Below are positions 1-13,351 of a stretch of DNA of 64,000 nt, one piece after another (the first letter of the stretch is position 1; each line of letters opens with the position of its first letter). Under the pieces are notes generated by a model that saw only the letters and a program-made list of their open reading frames with translations, was not told where the DNA came from and searched no databases. The stretch covers positions 7,591,001-7,655,000 of the forward strand of contig NC_089422.1 in NCBI RefSeq assembly GCF_013426205.1, in the 5' to 3' direction. A program made the position numbers and the translations under genes. The stretch is from Metarhizium brunneum (taxonomy: Eukaryota; Ascomycota; Sordariomycetes; Hypocreales; Clavicipitaceae).

Positions 1-998
1 TTTTTTTCTTTTTCGGCTCTTCAGCGCAGAAAACCGGTGCATGATGCTTGATATTGTATACTTTGATTGCCTGTCGAGGAGCGGTTTCGAACTTGTCCGA
101 CATATTTCCCGGTTTTTTGGTGTTATTGCAATGCACGCACTCTTGGGCCAAGGCCAAGAGGCCCAAGCACCACGTCAAGCAGACAAGTAAAGTTAAACTA
201 ACGTTTCAATTATATAGTCATATCTGGGAAGCGATCCGCTTAGTATGGCCGGACTCCCACTGGGCCGCGGATAGTCACTACGCCGGCATTGAGAGCCGGC
301 TGTGAGGGTGTATATCGAACCCTATTTAGATGTCTGCGCTTGGATTACTATTTAGTGCTATTCAAGGAATCAGCAATGCCATGCCACTAGCATTATTTGA
401 AACCGCCCTTTTCGCGTTTCATTTGTAGCCTCGTTGTTGATGCGGCGTTAGTCAGTTGTTGGCTGAGCTGGTTGTGATGGAACAAGGACCCCTAGTTTGG
501 CTCCAGACCAGACAATCTACCTAGACCCGGCAATGGCGATGGCCAGCAGAGGACGCGCGGAGATAATGCATAAGTTATAAGTGTTTTTAATTTTTAATTT
601 TTTTGAATTCCCTGGCACTGGGGGTCCCACAGCTACACTCCAGAGTCGGCGATGCCGTCTGACCACGGGGTCCAGTAAAACTACTAGGATAGGGGCAGTT
701 TGTCGACCCCATCAGATAAACAGTGCATGTATATACAGTAAGTAGGTGGACAAAAGTCACGATAGTACTCCGTAAGCGATTTTGTACCTAAATGTATTAT
801 TTTGATTAATAATATTACCTCTAAAAGTATAAATTCTAGTGTAAAAATAGGTTATTATCGAGACTTTTGTCCAGTAACTGCATGTGCGGAATATATCACT
901 TGGCAAAGGGGGTCTGGAGGCGGAGGATACGCCTCATTTCGGCTGGTCATGTGGTTTTGCAACGGGTTTTGTCACATTCGGGTCTCCTGTTGGGTGAG

Positions 999-1094
999 TA
1001 TCTCTTTATGCGGAGTGGCTCGCGGAGGCTCCTCTGCCGTATAGTTTTCTTAGGTAAGCGAGTCTCCACGAGCCATTCCGCATCTATAGAGATA
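999..1094. repeat. Imperfect inverted repeat, about 32-bp arms, 30-bp loop
   Basis: The left arm (999-1030) starts TATCTCT and contains ATGCGGAGTGGCTCGCGGAG. The reverse complement of the right arm (1061-1094) starts TATCTCT and contains ATGCGGAATGGCTCGTGGAG. The arms differ by a 2-base indel region and by three transitions (G/A or C/T). No coding frame explains the pairing. It may be a remnant of a small foldback element. Confidence 0.6.
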
Positions 1095-3060
1095 AAAAAG
1101 AACAAGTCGTCGCGGTGAGGTATGCTCAGCAATCAGCAAACAGACGTTAGCCAGCACGTACCCCCATGTTATCTCGTTTCCTGGCTCCTCCCACTTTTGC
1201 AATTTGTGCTATTTATGCATGTCGTACGATGGCTTTATAGAAGAGGGCCAACCCGGCGGGATGACAGGACAGAAGATGCATTGTACATATGTACAAAATT
1301 ACTGCACGCCACCTTGAAATATGGCCACGATGTTTGTTTCGTTTAGAGTTTGCCGTCTTGAGCCGATGTCTTTTCCGACATGAACCATGCTTGTCCCTCT
1401 CCAGAAGCTCTTTGGACAGGAGGACCTGGTCATTTTCGAGCCAGGCTATGGCGGCAAATGATGTCAATACGGAGCTTCTGGCGACATTTCATCCAAGTTT
1501 ATTTGCGGCAAGCCCATGTGCATCACCGCCGTTGGCGCGCCAGGTCAAGGTTTGTTTCGAGACAGTCCACACCGAGGCGTGTGTGCTTCAATCTCATCAG
1601 CCACATTGGCTTGGTCCTTACTCCGTAGTGCGGAGAAGCATTTATCTTCCGACAGAGCACTCCGCATTCGGATGTCATAGTATGCACATACATTCATACT
1701 AGTTTATGGCCGATAACATTGTCCCCGTCCACTTAAGCTAGTCCACTTAGTTGCCAACGGGCAATACGTTCGGCATAGGGTTGGGCAATGTATGTACATA
1801 TGACTTAATATGTTGGCACGGCCACCGTTACTCCGAGTCATTAGTTACTCCGTAGCGATTCGTGCCATTCGCCTCGTTGCAACGGGTGGTGTAGACTCCG
1901 TACATGGCCACGGTAATGTATTCAGTAGATAAAATATGGTGTTGAATACTCGATAAGCGGCGGGATTTCTTTGACCGTGGTGCTCCTCTCTTTCATGTGC
2001 GACCCGACTTGCATGCGTCTATGTCGTGTCACGTCGGGCCACTGCATGGTTTGGGTCTGAATCTTATCCGACAGCTGCTAACGACGCCTTCTCAGCCTCT
2101 GTAATGCAAGTAGGTGGGAGAAGGAAGCGGTGCCAGATCGTACAAGTCCAAGTGCATCCACGCACTGGCTAGGGGAGTGTAAAGTACTGTCGAGTCGCGC
2201 TGTATATTTTTGGGCAACATGTTGGTGTGCATGCGTGCCAGAGTTCAGGTTGACTTGACTGGCATGTGCGATCTTGTTATTGTCGCCCGGTTTCCTCTTG
2301 TCCTCTCTCGCACTTTGTCTATCATGTCTACCCGATGGAATCTCAACTTTAAAACACACATTGGTTGGATGTATGTATGTATGGCTCAGCCTGCTACACC
2401 AGCTTCAGCCTGCCAAGGAACAGTGTGTTTCGCTATCCTTGCCTGATGGGGATGGGCATGTTTGGGATAGATTGTCTGTTCCATTTGCCATTTGCAGCCT
2501 TCGGATTTCTGTTACATCGACCCCAACTAACTAGCAGTTGGCTTCTTTAAACTATTTCCTCGACAAGTATCTTGTTCGGAGGTTTCTTTGGATCGATGGG
2601 CTGAAGAGACATGTTGGATAGTAGTACTCCGTACTGCCTACTGATCTGGTGAGTGAGAGATGTCCACTGGTCCCGGTCTTGGCAAGCCTGCATGAAATGC
2701 CCATACTCGGTACTCCGTACTGTAGTAGTATCAAGTAGTATTATACAACAAGAAGCATCCTTGATGAGTGGGAGAGACAGGTGACACTCACATGAACCCT
2801 AGCACCTCCCAACTCCCTCGGGAAACATGTCCGGGAATAGGGTGTGCAATGACATCGTACCCTGTCCACCTTGGCTAAAAACCGGGCACGAAAAAGTTTA
2901 ATCTGTTACCTCGCACCGACCGCTACTATGTATTGCCAATCGCATTACGCGTAGAATTGGTGATTGGTTGGCCCGGTTTTGAGAGGTGGCATCGCTTATG
3001 TGGGAATGGCATGGTACCAAGGAAGCATTTGAATGAACTGGGCAAGGAAAAGAAAGAAAG

Positions 3061-3076
3061 TACTCCGTACTCCGTA
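3061..3076. repeat. Overlapping tandem pair of TACTCCGTA
   Basis: Two copies of the 9-mer overlap by TA, giving TACTCCGTACTCCGTA. The pair is flanked by AGTACT-type sequence on both sides. The same arrangement occurs inverted at 53570-53585. Confidence 0.85.
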
Positions 3077-3893
3077 GTAGTACTATGATAATATTACCCG
3101 CCACACATCGATGGGGCAGCGGGTTGGAGACGTCGAGCCAGCTCCCTTGAAAGAGAATGAAAGAGGGAGGACGATTCAACAGACTTGTCAACTGACCTGT
3201 CGTTTCCCGCAGTCAGATATGAGAGCCGCCTCGTGATCAAGAATCTGAAATTTGGATTTACCTAGGTAAGATCGGACAAGAATACGGGTCCGCGGCCAGA
3301 GCCTGGGACAAAACGGTCCCACTGTGTTGGCATGAGCAGGACCCTGTGGGCGGAGATGGTGTTCACGCACTCCACACGGGACGCTCCCGCAGTTGTTAGG
3401 AGTAATAAGAGAAAAGGACAAAGCCTCAAGAGAGCTTAGCCAGACTGACGCAGCCTGAGCTGTGCCTAAACGCGGCTAGGTGGCTCCGGACGAATAACTG
3501 CTACTCGTTTTGCCCCAGCTTAAAGTTAAAGGCAGCTGACTTTGTCCGTAGACCATTCAGAGGCAAACATCGCCGCCAAGTCCCCATGGTGTGCTATCAG
3601 CCGAAACTAGCAAGCGCTTTCGATGGATAGGGTTAAATAACCCCCCCCTCCCACCCGGCATTGTCGGCATCATTACCCAAGAAGAGGACCTGTGTCCACG
3701 CCACAGATTCCCGACCATTACTCCGTACAACGATATGGATCACCGTTGTGTAACCAAGTGTCCCAGAGAGATATTATTCACCTCCTTGGCACGTGGCAGT
3801 GATCTGGACTGGGAAGCGGGCCACATTCATGTGATTTGGAATGGGAACTAGGGCAGCAGCTTCATGCTGGGGAAATGGTGTGTGGCCAGGGCT

Positions 3894-3920
3894 TTGGACC
3901 TTGGACCTTGGACCTTGGAC
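3894..3920. repeat. 7-bp tandem repeat (TTGGACC), about 3.9 copies
   Basis: Three perfect copies of TTGGACC and a fourth lacking its last base are read directly. The tract lies in gene-free sequence. Simple minisatellite; no function suggested. Confidence 0.9.
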
Positions 3921-6569
3921 AGCAGCATCTGAGACAAACGCAAACCTGAATTCTGACCGACGAGGAAAAGTTGAATCCCACTGAATAATATATCGTAGTC
4001 CGTCTGACTCGCACTCTTTGCAGGAACCCACGAGTTTGTACTCGCAGAGTCGCTGTTTGTTTGCTCCATCTTTTTCCAAGGGTTGAGGTACTGCGACCTC
4101 GGTCCTCCGTACTTTCTCTGAGGGGCGAGAGACCGTGTCAGTTCCGCCAATGACTGCATGTGAGACTTCATCGTCCTTCCCACAGCTTTGTGAGATCAAC
4201 GGACAACCAGAGTAATAGGTCCGAGGGGCTTGTTACTTAGCGAGCCAGCGAAACAAGTCCGACCTAGGGGTGCGGAACGACAGATTGTTGTATTGCCACC
4301 CCGACGGATGAATGCTCAAGACACTGACTGACTGGTAGCCGTGCCAGTTGCTAATATTCATGCTTGACGAGCAGGATACAGCTTGTAATAGTAGTTGGAG
4401 TGCTTCGCTCAAGATGCGTGGTCCAAGAATCTCGCATGGATGAGGTCGCCCCACACTCATCAGGCTGTGTCATTTCCCAAATCATCTTCATGCAACAGGC
4501 TCAGCGCTCGATGGGTCTGATGGCTGCATCATCCCGATAGGAAAGGCAACCGCTCCAAGGCGGAATCCCTGTCGTATAGTTTGCGCAAGGCCTGCGCCGC
4601 CTTCCAAGAGTACGGAATTAGGCCGACAAGATTTCAGTGTTTTTCGTACCGAGTACCAAGACCAACATCCGTCAGATCAATATGAGCGAGCGTATCATCA
4701 TATCGGAGAGTATCCATGGAGTTAAATTATTATGACATATAATATTGCATTCTTCCTCGTACGCATGTACCTGTCTCTAGTTCGATATGGCCATTCATTT
4801 CGCATAAGTCGGTCGGAGCTTTTTGGGCGCTGGCAAGGGCGTGTTCCGACTGGAATACGAAAGTATGCGTCTCATCGAAGGAGTTCGTCTCCAGTCTCGC
4901 TTGTCAACCCGCTGGTTTCAGGCTGTGTAACGCGGCGCGTGCCTTTAACATGGCCGATAATTCGGCAAGCAGACCCTCGGGTATCTCTGATTGTGTGCCG
5001 AAACAATGATGCGGGTTGACCATTTACCTGCGGTTGTCTTTGTATCACATGCCTCGACATCGTCAGACCAAGGAAGAGAGAGTGGAGTATGAGTTTGTTG
5101 CTGATCATGGCTAGATCCGATACACCATGAAACAACATTTTCATTTCCCGCACCAAGCATGAGATGCTCACCCGCCCCGAGAGTCTGTTGTTGGTCGTTC
5201 TCATGAATGCCACCATAAAGGCCTTCCTTTCCGGGCGCGACGGGACTTGCCAGCATCTTGAACCCACTGTGCTTGAAAATGCGCACCGCCAAATACCCTA
5301 CCTACCCTTGTCCTTCCAACTTTAGCGGATATAACAGTGCGGTTCTAAATTGCCAGACCAGATTCCTGCCATGCACGATAGTGACTGATTTCGAGGTGCA
5401 ACATCATACTCAGACCACTACCGGGTGAACGAGAAAAATAAGACAGAAAATCAGGATGCCGGCAAGGTCACTGCTGCAAGCCTGCAAGCGATTGCAACAA
5501 AGGATGGCGGTACTATACGACGACAGGACTAAACCAAAGAGCCTGAAGTCCTCTGGTAGCGACTATCACTCGCCGGTGAACCAAATACCTGAATCTGGGA
5601 GTTGATCCCCTCTCTCTTTTTCATTCATTCAGCTTTTTTTTTAGGTTAAAAAAAAGAAAAAAGAAAATAAACCAGCCCAGCTTCCACAACAAGGTAGTTG
5701 GTACTACTACCCACAACTGAGGCTGGAGTTGAGGGTCCAATGATGTCCACTGAGATGTGTACGGAGTATTTCAGTTCGTATTAGGGCCAGAGGCTGAACT
5801 ATAGTTGAAAGAATAGTTTGCCGTGTGAGTAATCAGATGGTGATGTTCCCCCACGTACTTCACTCGATGCTCGATGCCTGGCACATAAGTTGATAACGAA
5901 CGCTTCGGAGTGGACTCCGGTCGATGAACTCGTCTTGCTTCTGCATGGTAGCGGTAGCGGATGGGCCACATTTGGACTGACGTCGTGGAGGCTTCCCCTG
6001 TCGTGCAGCTAAAATTCACTCTCCGCAAGTCGCATTGGGTGTCGAGGATCAAGGATCCAGATTAGACGAACGCCACGGCTAGTGAGACCAGCCACCTAAA
6101 TGAAGCGATGATGGGACACACCGACTGCGCTTAATACAGAGGTGCTCCCAGTTCCACAGGAACCAAACTGCACAAGTAGGATTGTGTGGCGACCAACCTG
6201 CTCCTTGCTTGAGACGGTCATCAGCTGAAACGATCATCTGCTGCCAATAACAATTTAGCCCCGAGTGGTCCAAAGTCTTCCAGCTCCATGCTCATCAGTG
6301 GGCCGAAAGGATAAGCACCGAGCAGCCTAGCCATGTGTACGGAGTATTTGCGCGGAGTATATCCTATGCATGTGGGTGTTAATACTGACCTAAATCGGTG
6401 GCAAACCCGCGCGGGCTACCTTTCCGGACCTATTAGGGCAACCATGCAAGCGTTTCAGAGGAGGAGATAAGTGGGAGCAAAATTATCCGGGCCATTCAGC
6501 CATTTTCTGCTCGGCGCTCATTAGAGCTGAGAATGAAGGGGCGCCGTTCCCTGTCTGACAGAATGATCA

Positions 6570-6587
6570 TACCTACCTAGGTAGGTA
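6570..6587. repeat. 18-bp perfect palindrome centred on CCTAGG
   Basis: TACCTACCTAGGTAGGTA equals its own reverse complement. Shorter palindromes with the same core lie at 3258-3269 (TTACCTAGGTAA) and 33208-33219 (CTACCTAGGTAG), all in non-coding sequence. Confidence 0.85.
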
Positions 6588-9500
6588 GTTGTCGTTAGGA
6601 TTAGAATTGGACCCCGGATTCGAGGCGGAATCATGGTTATTTGCAGTTGGATTTGCGTGCCATGTACGGAGTACATACAGAGGGTGGCTTCCCTGGATCG
6701 AAATGGAGCAACCAGTTTGGACCCAATCATCAGTCATCATGATTAAGCACGCGTCCCCTGCCCCTGCCCGCTGCCTTCTTAACGCAGGACTCGGACTCCA
6801 GGAGCGCATGCCAAGGCACCCTTTGGGGAAGGAGCCATGAAGCCCGCTTGCTACGGCAAGGCAGGACCCTGGGAGCCTTCCCTCTATCCCCTCCGCACAG
6901 TCGATTGTTCTAACTACATGCTCATCATTTTCAGATGGTGGTTTTTTTTTCGTCATTTTAAAACCAAATACCAATTGCAATGCGAGACACTATCCTCTGC
7001 CCAGAACTTCCTTGTTTGTACACGCAATTTCAAACGTTTCGACTCCTGTCGCCAACCATGTTGAATAAGCACCCATGAGCGATGCCAAATATGCCGGTTA
7101 TACTGTCCTCTCGGCGCTTGCACCCAGAACTTCGGACCAACTCATTCATTCCTCCTAGTAATAACACACCCACTCTTACAGGTGATCATGGATGATGGTG
7201 TGGTGCGACGGAGAAGCCAGGGCATTGTGGATTTGGGCGGCGTTTGGGTTGGAGATCTGGTGACGGCACTTGCAAAGTAAGACCAACCTCACTCGAAAAT
7301 TCACAGGAGCAGCAGTCACGCAGCACCGAGTGGAGGTTGCCTTGCTATTTCATCCTCCGACCCCGACAAGATCGCCAATGCAGATGATGGATCAAGTGTG
7401 ACACTAAGACGACGAGGCGACATGACCCCGGTAACTGTGAAGACTTCTGCAGCGACTGGCTCTCCTACTGTTTCTCCTCTGGCTTGGACATTGAGAGACG
7501 CAAGAGCCGTTGCCCACCACCCATGGCTCCTTTCACCCCTGCCTAGCGCCCTGCCTCGTGGTGGCCAAGCCCGTTGCCATGCTGCTGGGCTGGGGTCCAA
7601 TGGCCGGGGGTATTTCACCCAACCAGACTCTCTCACCGTGGACCACGAAATGATCTGTTCTTGCAGCTTTTTGGCTTCTGCTGGACTTGGGACGGCTTGT
7701 CGGATCTTTAAAACTTGGAGTGGGCCCTGGACTGCCGTCTTCGAGGCAGCCTGTGGGTCTGTGGATTGTTGAAGCTTGAACCCAATTGACTGCTACACCA
7801 CCTTGAGCGCAGTCCGCTGCCCATCCACCGACAACCGAACATCGAGTCGGAACCTGTGGCCGTTCAATTACCGTGGCTGGAGATCTGCGATCGAACATTC
7901 TCTGCGGTTTGGCGATCTGTCTCTCACATCTCAGCCCTGTCCAGATACTGCGCATTCCGCCAATTTTAGGATACATTCCGCTGGAAATCTCACTTCATGA
8001 GATGTGGTAATGAACAGGGCCCTTGAGATGGGCCGGGCCGCGGACCAGTAACGCTACATATGTATGCATCCTATTCTCAGCACTCATGAGCTCGACATGA
8101 CACCATGTATAATTTAACGGCCAGCTACAACTCGTCTTCTCTTTCGTTTATTAGTTTCCGACCCCATGTGTTCGCTTCCAAGAAGTTGGCGAACACATGA
8201 ACTGAGTAGCTGGGCTGACCTATATCATTGCCTTATGTGACAGTCGGCGGGCTCCCGTTTTATTGAGCTGCTCCCATTTTTGACAATGTTGCCAACACTA
8301 GTGGTCCCCTTCTTGGGCTGATTGGAAATAACTGGAGGCTGCAATGTGTCGATGGCTTATACGAGTTTGACCTACAGCAATGGACTTGGCCAGTATTCTG
8401 AACTCCTGAAAGCGCTTCACCGCTAATAAAACTCGCATGGAATTTGTAGTGGCTTACCGATTCCAACTGGGAACATGACAGCTCCTTCATATTTGGCCTG
8501 CTAGGCCTGGTCACTTGGTGAGGCGTCCTTAACCCAATGTCCACAAAAGGGAGTCTGCGTGGCTGATGCGTCGATTGGTGTGCCTGGCTAATCCTCCAAA
8601 GACGCCTTTCTGCTTCTTGCCCACAAGTCCCATCTGGGCCAGCCATATCAATAAGGTGAGACGGTCGATCAAAGACTCGAGAACAAGGATAGAAGCAATG
8701 CTAATGCTGAATTATCCAGGATCGAGCACCACGACATGCTATGCCATTGTACAGACCCAACGTCCCTACCGAGCTTCCAGGAAAGGCCCTGCCGGATCAC
8801 CTCACCGTCAGTTTGTGTTTATTTCATTTGATGCCATTTTTCGCTTTGCGCTGGGTGTTGTTCAAGACTAGGGCCAAATGCCCATAATCCGGCGCATAGT
8901 TATCATCGGGAGCCCATCTCGCCTTCCCCACCAGCTAGCTCCCATCCCATGTTTTTTCCAACCGACCAGACTCTTTCGACTCGCAATTGGGTGACGAGCT
9001 CCCAACACATGGAATGGGGCCTGGCCATCCGTGCTCTGCGTACTCGGTACTCCGTACGTCCATGGCTATTTTAATTCCGAGTACAGGCCCCATTGCCAAT
9101 GTCGTGCTAAGCTGATACTTTCCGCACAGGATGCTTGCCCCAGACGCACGTACCCAGCAGTTGGACTCGAATTCCGCCCTCACGTTTCCTTGTGGCGCTG
9201 AAACCGCCAGGCCAGGTTCTTGAGGCGTTCATCGCTCTGTGCCAACAGCAAGCTAGTACTCCGTAGTAGCTTGATACTGATACCTCCGTCACCAAAGCCC
9301 GAGTACATACTTTACATATGTGCCTATGTGCTCAAGTGGCTGATACCCTGGCAAAGGAACTGCCAGGCAACATAAACCACACCAGAATTGATTGACAACC
9401 CTGTCACAGAGACAAGCCAGCCAGTCCCTCCTCTACTCGCCTCTTGGCCATCACACGCCCCTCCTCAGCAGTCTCTGAATGTCTCCTATCCCTGTCCTCC

Positions 9501-11228
9501 ATGTGCACAGTATGTCCACTCAAACACCACTCTCAATCCCGAATGCTCTCCAACGCTGTCAAGGTCGCGATATTCCCGATCCCCCCCCCCAATCACAGCA
9601 TCTTCCAGAAACAAGTCGTCCTTGATTCCGCTCTTCTCCATGCCTCTCCCTCTCTCCACCTTGTATTAGGTTGGTCTGGCGCATGTTAAAGCGATGCCAT
9701 GAGTCGCCCCCTGTCGTCCACACACACTCCTCTCAGTGATCAGGCAAAGCAGTCCTTTTGTGGCTTTCCTCCCAACCGGCCGGTCTGTGACATTGTCAAG
9801 ACTCCTTTCCTTCGGATGTACATACAACATACATACGTACTTAAGTAGGATACCAGCTGTGTTGGCCTCCGGCAGCCGAACTGGCACCGTACGGCTAGAA
9901 GCGAGACATGACACCCCCCACCCCTACCAATTTGATCTCCATGTATGTATGTACTCCGTACGCAACTTAGTAATTTGTATCTGGTGCTCGTTTCCGGCCC
10001 CGTTCCCAATTCTAAGATGTCTTAAGCGTTTATTACAGATCACAAATCTTACACAAAGAAAGCAAAGGCGCCGAGGGCAGTGAAGACAGAAATTCGAATC
10101 CACCGTGGAAGGCTTATTTTGAGACACGTGGATATCGAGATATTGTATGTATGTATGTGAGATGCATTTGGCAGGGTAACAATCTGTCCATTTATGACAT
10201 ACCACCCTGGCGTCATTGAGTTTTAGCAGTGGCATCGTCGGCATACGGTACCTTGATTCAAACGCCCAGGCTAGGGTTGTCGCCGAAACCCTGCTTGCCA
10301 ACCCCCAGCATCCCCTGCTTCTCGTTTTTACCTCTTATGCTCCAGCACCTCTGCCAGTCACACAAGACCTGGGCTGTCGCTCTGTCTACTCATGCTCTGG
10401 ACTTAGTCATTCATCCCACTATCCATTCTCCGACGGCAGAAACCTTGGCTACGGTCCTCCAACGCCCCTCCGGCTGTTTGTCGCGCCAGAGGTGCTACAA
10501 TCACTCCCTGGGTTCTCAAACCAGTTCAACATCTATTCACAGGCTTCGGGGGACCCGTATCACTAGGCGCTCTGATATTACCTCCTTTGGAGTATCACGG
10601 TGCTGCACTCCGTTTCACACCCGCCGCCCTGGATCAAATTTGTTATATGAACTCTGGGCACCGTTGTCCGGCATCTCACTCGTCAATTATCACTCCGAAG
10701 CAGCATATCGTCCTTCGGCCATAACCACGTTTTGCGACTGTGACGTGGGAACTGCAGAGCTTTTTTGTTGTCAGAGGCTTCGTCAAAACAACGCATTGAT
10801 TGTCGTTGTAGACAAGACAACCGCGTCTAACTTACCGTCTTCATCATCACTGCCAGCAGAGTGGCATCCGTAACCAGCAGCGACTGGTTCCTGAGCTCCC
10901 AAGGTCTCACGCGCTGTCATATATTGCCCTTCTGTCCGGTATTGCTGAAACGCCATTCTCTCAGTCGAGCCAAGATACTGGAAAGTTCGCGAGAGGGTTT
11001 CGAGGCTCCGAGACCGCAGATCCCATCATCGAAGAGAAAAACCAGGAATGCTGCTTTGCTGTTTCCATGCTGTCTACAAGCCGCTCCAGAGACACATCCT
11101 CATCCCTTTTGAGCCCCCATCCCAGTCTACTGCTCCTAGACTGCGGTTCGGACCATACGCTGGCTTGGGACACCAAAAGTGCCAAGGCAGAGATATCTGC
11201 TCGCGCACCGGCGTATCCCTCTCCGCCG

Positions 11229-13351
11229 ATGTCCGGGTCTCCTTCTCTGCCGCCAAAAGACCCTCGAAATTTCTATGACCGAAGTGAAGGCTTTGGCGCG
11301 TATTCCACAACCACCAGCTCGCAAGATGTTTATCGAACGAATTCGGGACAGCAACGACCAGTAGATCTACGGTTACAACTTCCGCCGCCGCGACGGCCAC
11401 CACCACAATACCACCCTCGCATATCTGTACAATACCGGCCAGAATCAAATATGGAACCCCCGTATGGATATCAAGGATCGGACGGGCGGGCGGCGCAAGC
11501 GGCTTTGTATTCTTCACGCGAGCCGCCTGACCTCAACAAGGGACAACATCTTCACCAGTATGGCTCCATGGTAGTTGGCACCAGTTCTACAAGTCAGCAG
11601 TCTGTAGAGAGCGGGCCCAATTTTACAGAAAATCAATCGATGGGCTCTCCTAAGTCTCAGCGCAAAACCAAAGGTCACGTTGCCTCAGCTTGTGTTCCCT
11701 GCAAAAGAGCACATCTCCGGTAAGCCTGCCCCTGAAATATTGCTTCCTCGATCACTATACAGTATTTTAACACTGCACAGATGCGATGGTATGTGATTCA
11801 TATGAATTTTTTTTTTTTCAATCTCGACATTGTATCGCTCTGATAGGTCCTTCCCCCAAGATTTTTGCATTGTCTTGACTATCGAGCCCGCGGCCATGAG
11901 TTGTAGCCAGGGACTTGACACTGTATTTCTGAAAAACCACTAAGCTGGTCGATGGAGTCCCGGTAAACTGTAGCATGCTTTGCCTCTCCTAGAACACGAA
12001 GTACTACTGTATTCCAACATGTCGCTCAGTTGCAATGCGGAATCTAGTGTCACTGTTTATAATCAGAGTGTTCTCGTACTTTGGGGCTGCCTACTTCAAA
12101 ATTATTTCACTGCTGACTTGATGAATAGCACAACGGCCCTGCTCTCGGTGTATGAGTAACGGAAAAGAAGACTCCTGTATTGACGTACAGCATAAAAAAC
12201 GTGGGAGGCCTCGACTACGAGATGACAGAGATACTCGCTTTGACCCTTTGCGACCACCGCACTCCCAGGATGTCTCTCCAAGACGCCCTTTGAGCATTTA
12301 TCCCTCTTCTGGTACTGGCCCTCCTTTATTTGACGATCCTTATGAGAGACATCCATCATTTCGGCAGCCAGAGGTATCAACCGGTAATAGCTTCTCGGCG
12401 AGGCCTGGCGAACGAGCATCGTCATCAGATTCGAATAGTTACAATACTTCTCTTTCAGCTACGTCAGGATCACCAGAACCTGTTGCCTATTTGACTATGG
12501 CCCTCGAATTTGTTAAAGGGTCTGTATCGTTCTGGGACGCAGCTGGTTTGCCAAACATGGCTGGCCGCAACTTAGGGGATGTAGTCTTACCTGCTGAGCT
12601 CGAAAAGGTGTCACAAATCCAAAGCCATTTCAATAATGAGCAGAAGAGACGGGAGCCAAATTATTTACCTCCAATACTTGGCACCGGCTCTCAGAGTATC
12701 CAGGGACTTGGGTTTACTATTGAAGACTTCGGGCGGTTTCCGCTGAACTTTCATGACCATATGGCATTTGTAGGCTCAAATGGCTATGCCCGACCAATGG
12801 CAATTCGTGCGGGTCTGGCAAAAGAAGGCTCCTTTTACTTCATTGTGCTGTTACTTAACATCCCACCAAGACAACCACAGATACCCCCTACCTCCAATCC
12901 ACCCAGAGCACAATCGAATCTACCGTACAAACGATCCAACCCGGAGATATTTTTTACACAACGTCCACCATTTGATCCTATCCGCAATCGATCCAGCGAG
13001 AATTTCCATACAGCTAATTTAGCTGCAGAACCATCAAGTCGCCCTCGAAGACTAGCAGGTTTTATAGAGCAAGGTTCAAATCAAGCAGGACAACAATACG
13101 AAGGGGCAATGGAGAGGCAACCTTACAGAGGACGATCATACCCAATTACCCAACAAGAATCCGCTGGGCAAAATTATACGAGCCTTCGACAAGGCTTTCA
13201 GCTTCCCCCTATACGATCTCGAACAGAGCAACCAGCGCTTCGTGAACCAGCAACCTGGACCCGTAACGAACGGTCAAGCCGTGTTGACATAGGGGTCTTG
13301 ATAGACAAACCGGATGATCCCACAAGATTTCGAGGGGAGCGTTTGCCTTGA
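11229..13351 (+). CDS. Zn(II)2Cys6 transcription factor with PAS-like region
   Basis: Predicted nuclear DNA-binding regulator. Proposed exons are 11229-11719, 11781-11788 (only 8 nt) and 12129-13351, giving 573 aa. The binuclear zinc cluster is at residues about 155-183 with spacing C-x2-C-x6-C-x5-C-x2-C-x8-C (CVPC, C, C, SRC, C), followed by the basic linker KKRGRPRLRDD. The cluster is assembled across all three exons. Residues about 250-380 resemble the PAS-type fold seen in the RDS2/ERT1-like class of zinc-cluster regulators; the rest is Pro/Ser/Arg-rich and probably disordered. An in-frame upstream ATG at 11067 would give 627 aa; I prefer 11229 because the extension is low-complexity leader-like sequence. 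Both introns have GT/AG ends (GTAAGC and GTATGT donors). Target genes cannot be inferred. Confidence 0.85.

Larger units (their letters stand above)
1..11228. other. Gene-poor stretch with dispersed short palindromic motifs
   Basis: I find no gene here that I can support. Open frames are short, lack recognisable domains and conflict on both strands. The stretch holds 14 of the 23 exact TACTCCGTA/TACGGAGTA 9-mers of the window (766, 1619, 1846, 2625, 2711, 3061, 3068, 3719, 5760, 6338, 6665, 9048, 9257, 9952), CCTAGG-centred palindromes (3258, 6570), a TTGTACATATGTACAA palindrome (1281), an imperfect inverted repeat (999-1094) and a 7-bp tandem repeat (3894). The last kilobase (about 10.2-11.2 kb) is pyrimidine-rich on the + strand and may be promoter or long 5' leader of the following transcription factor. 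A lineage-specific gene without homologs could still hide here. Confidence 0.6.

Noticed and set aside
10229..10873. A 214-codon + frame upstream of the zinc-cluster regulator
   Set aside because: No recognisable domain, Ser/Thr/Pro/His-rich composition and competing open frames; more likely promoter or leader sequence.
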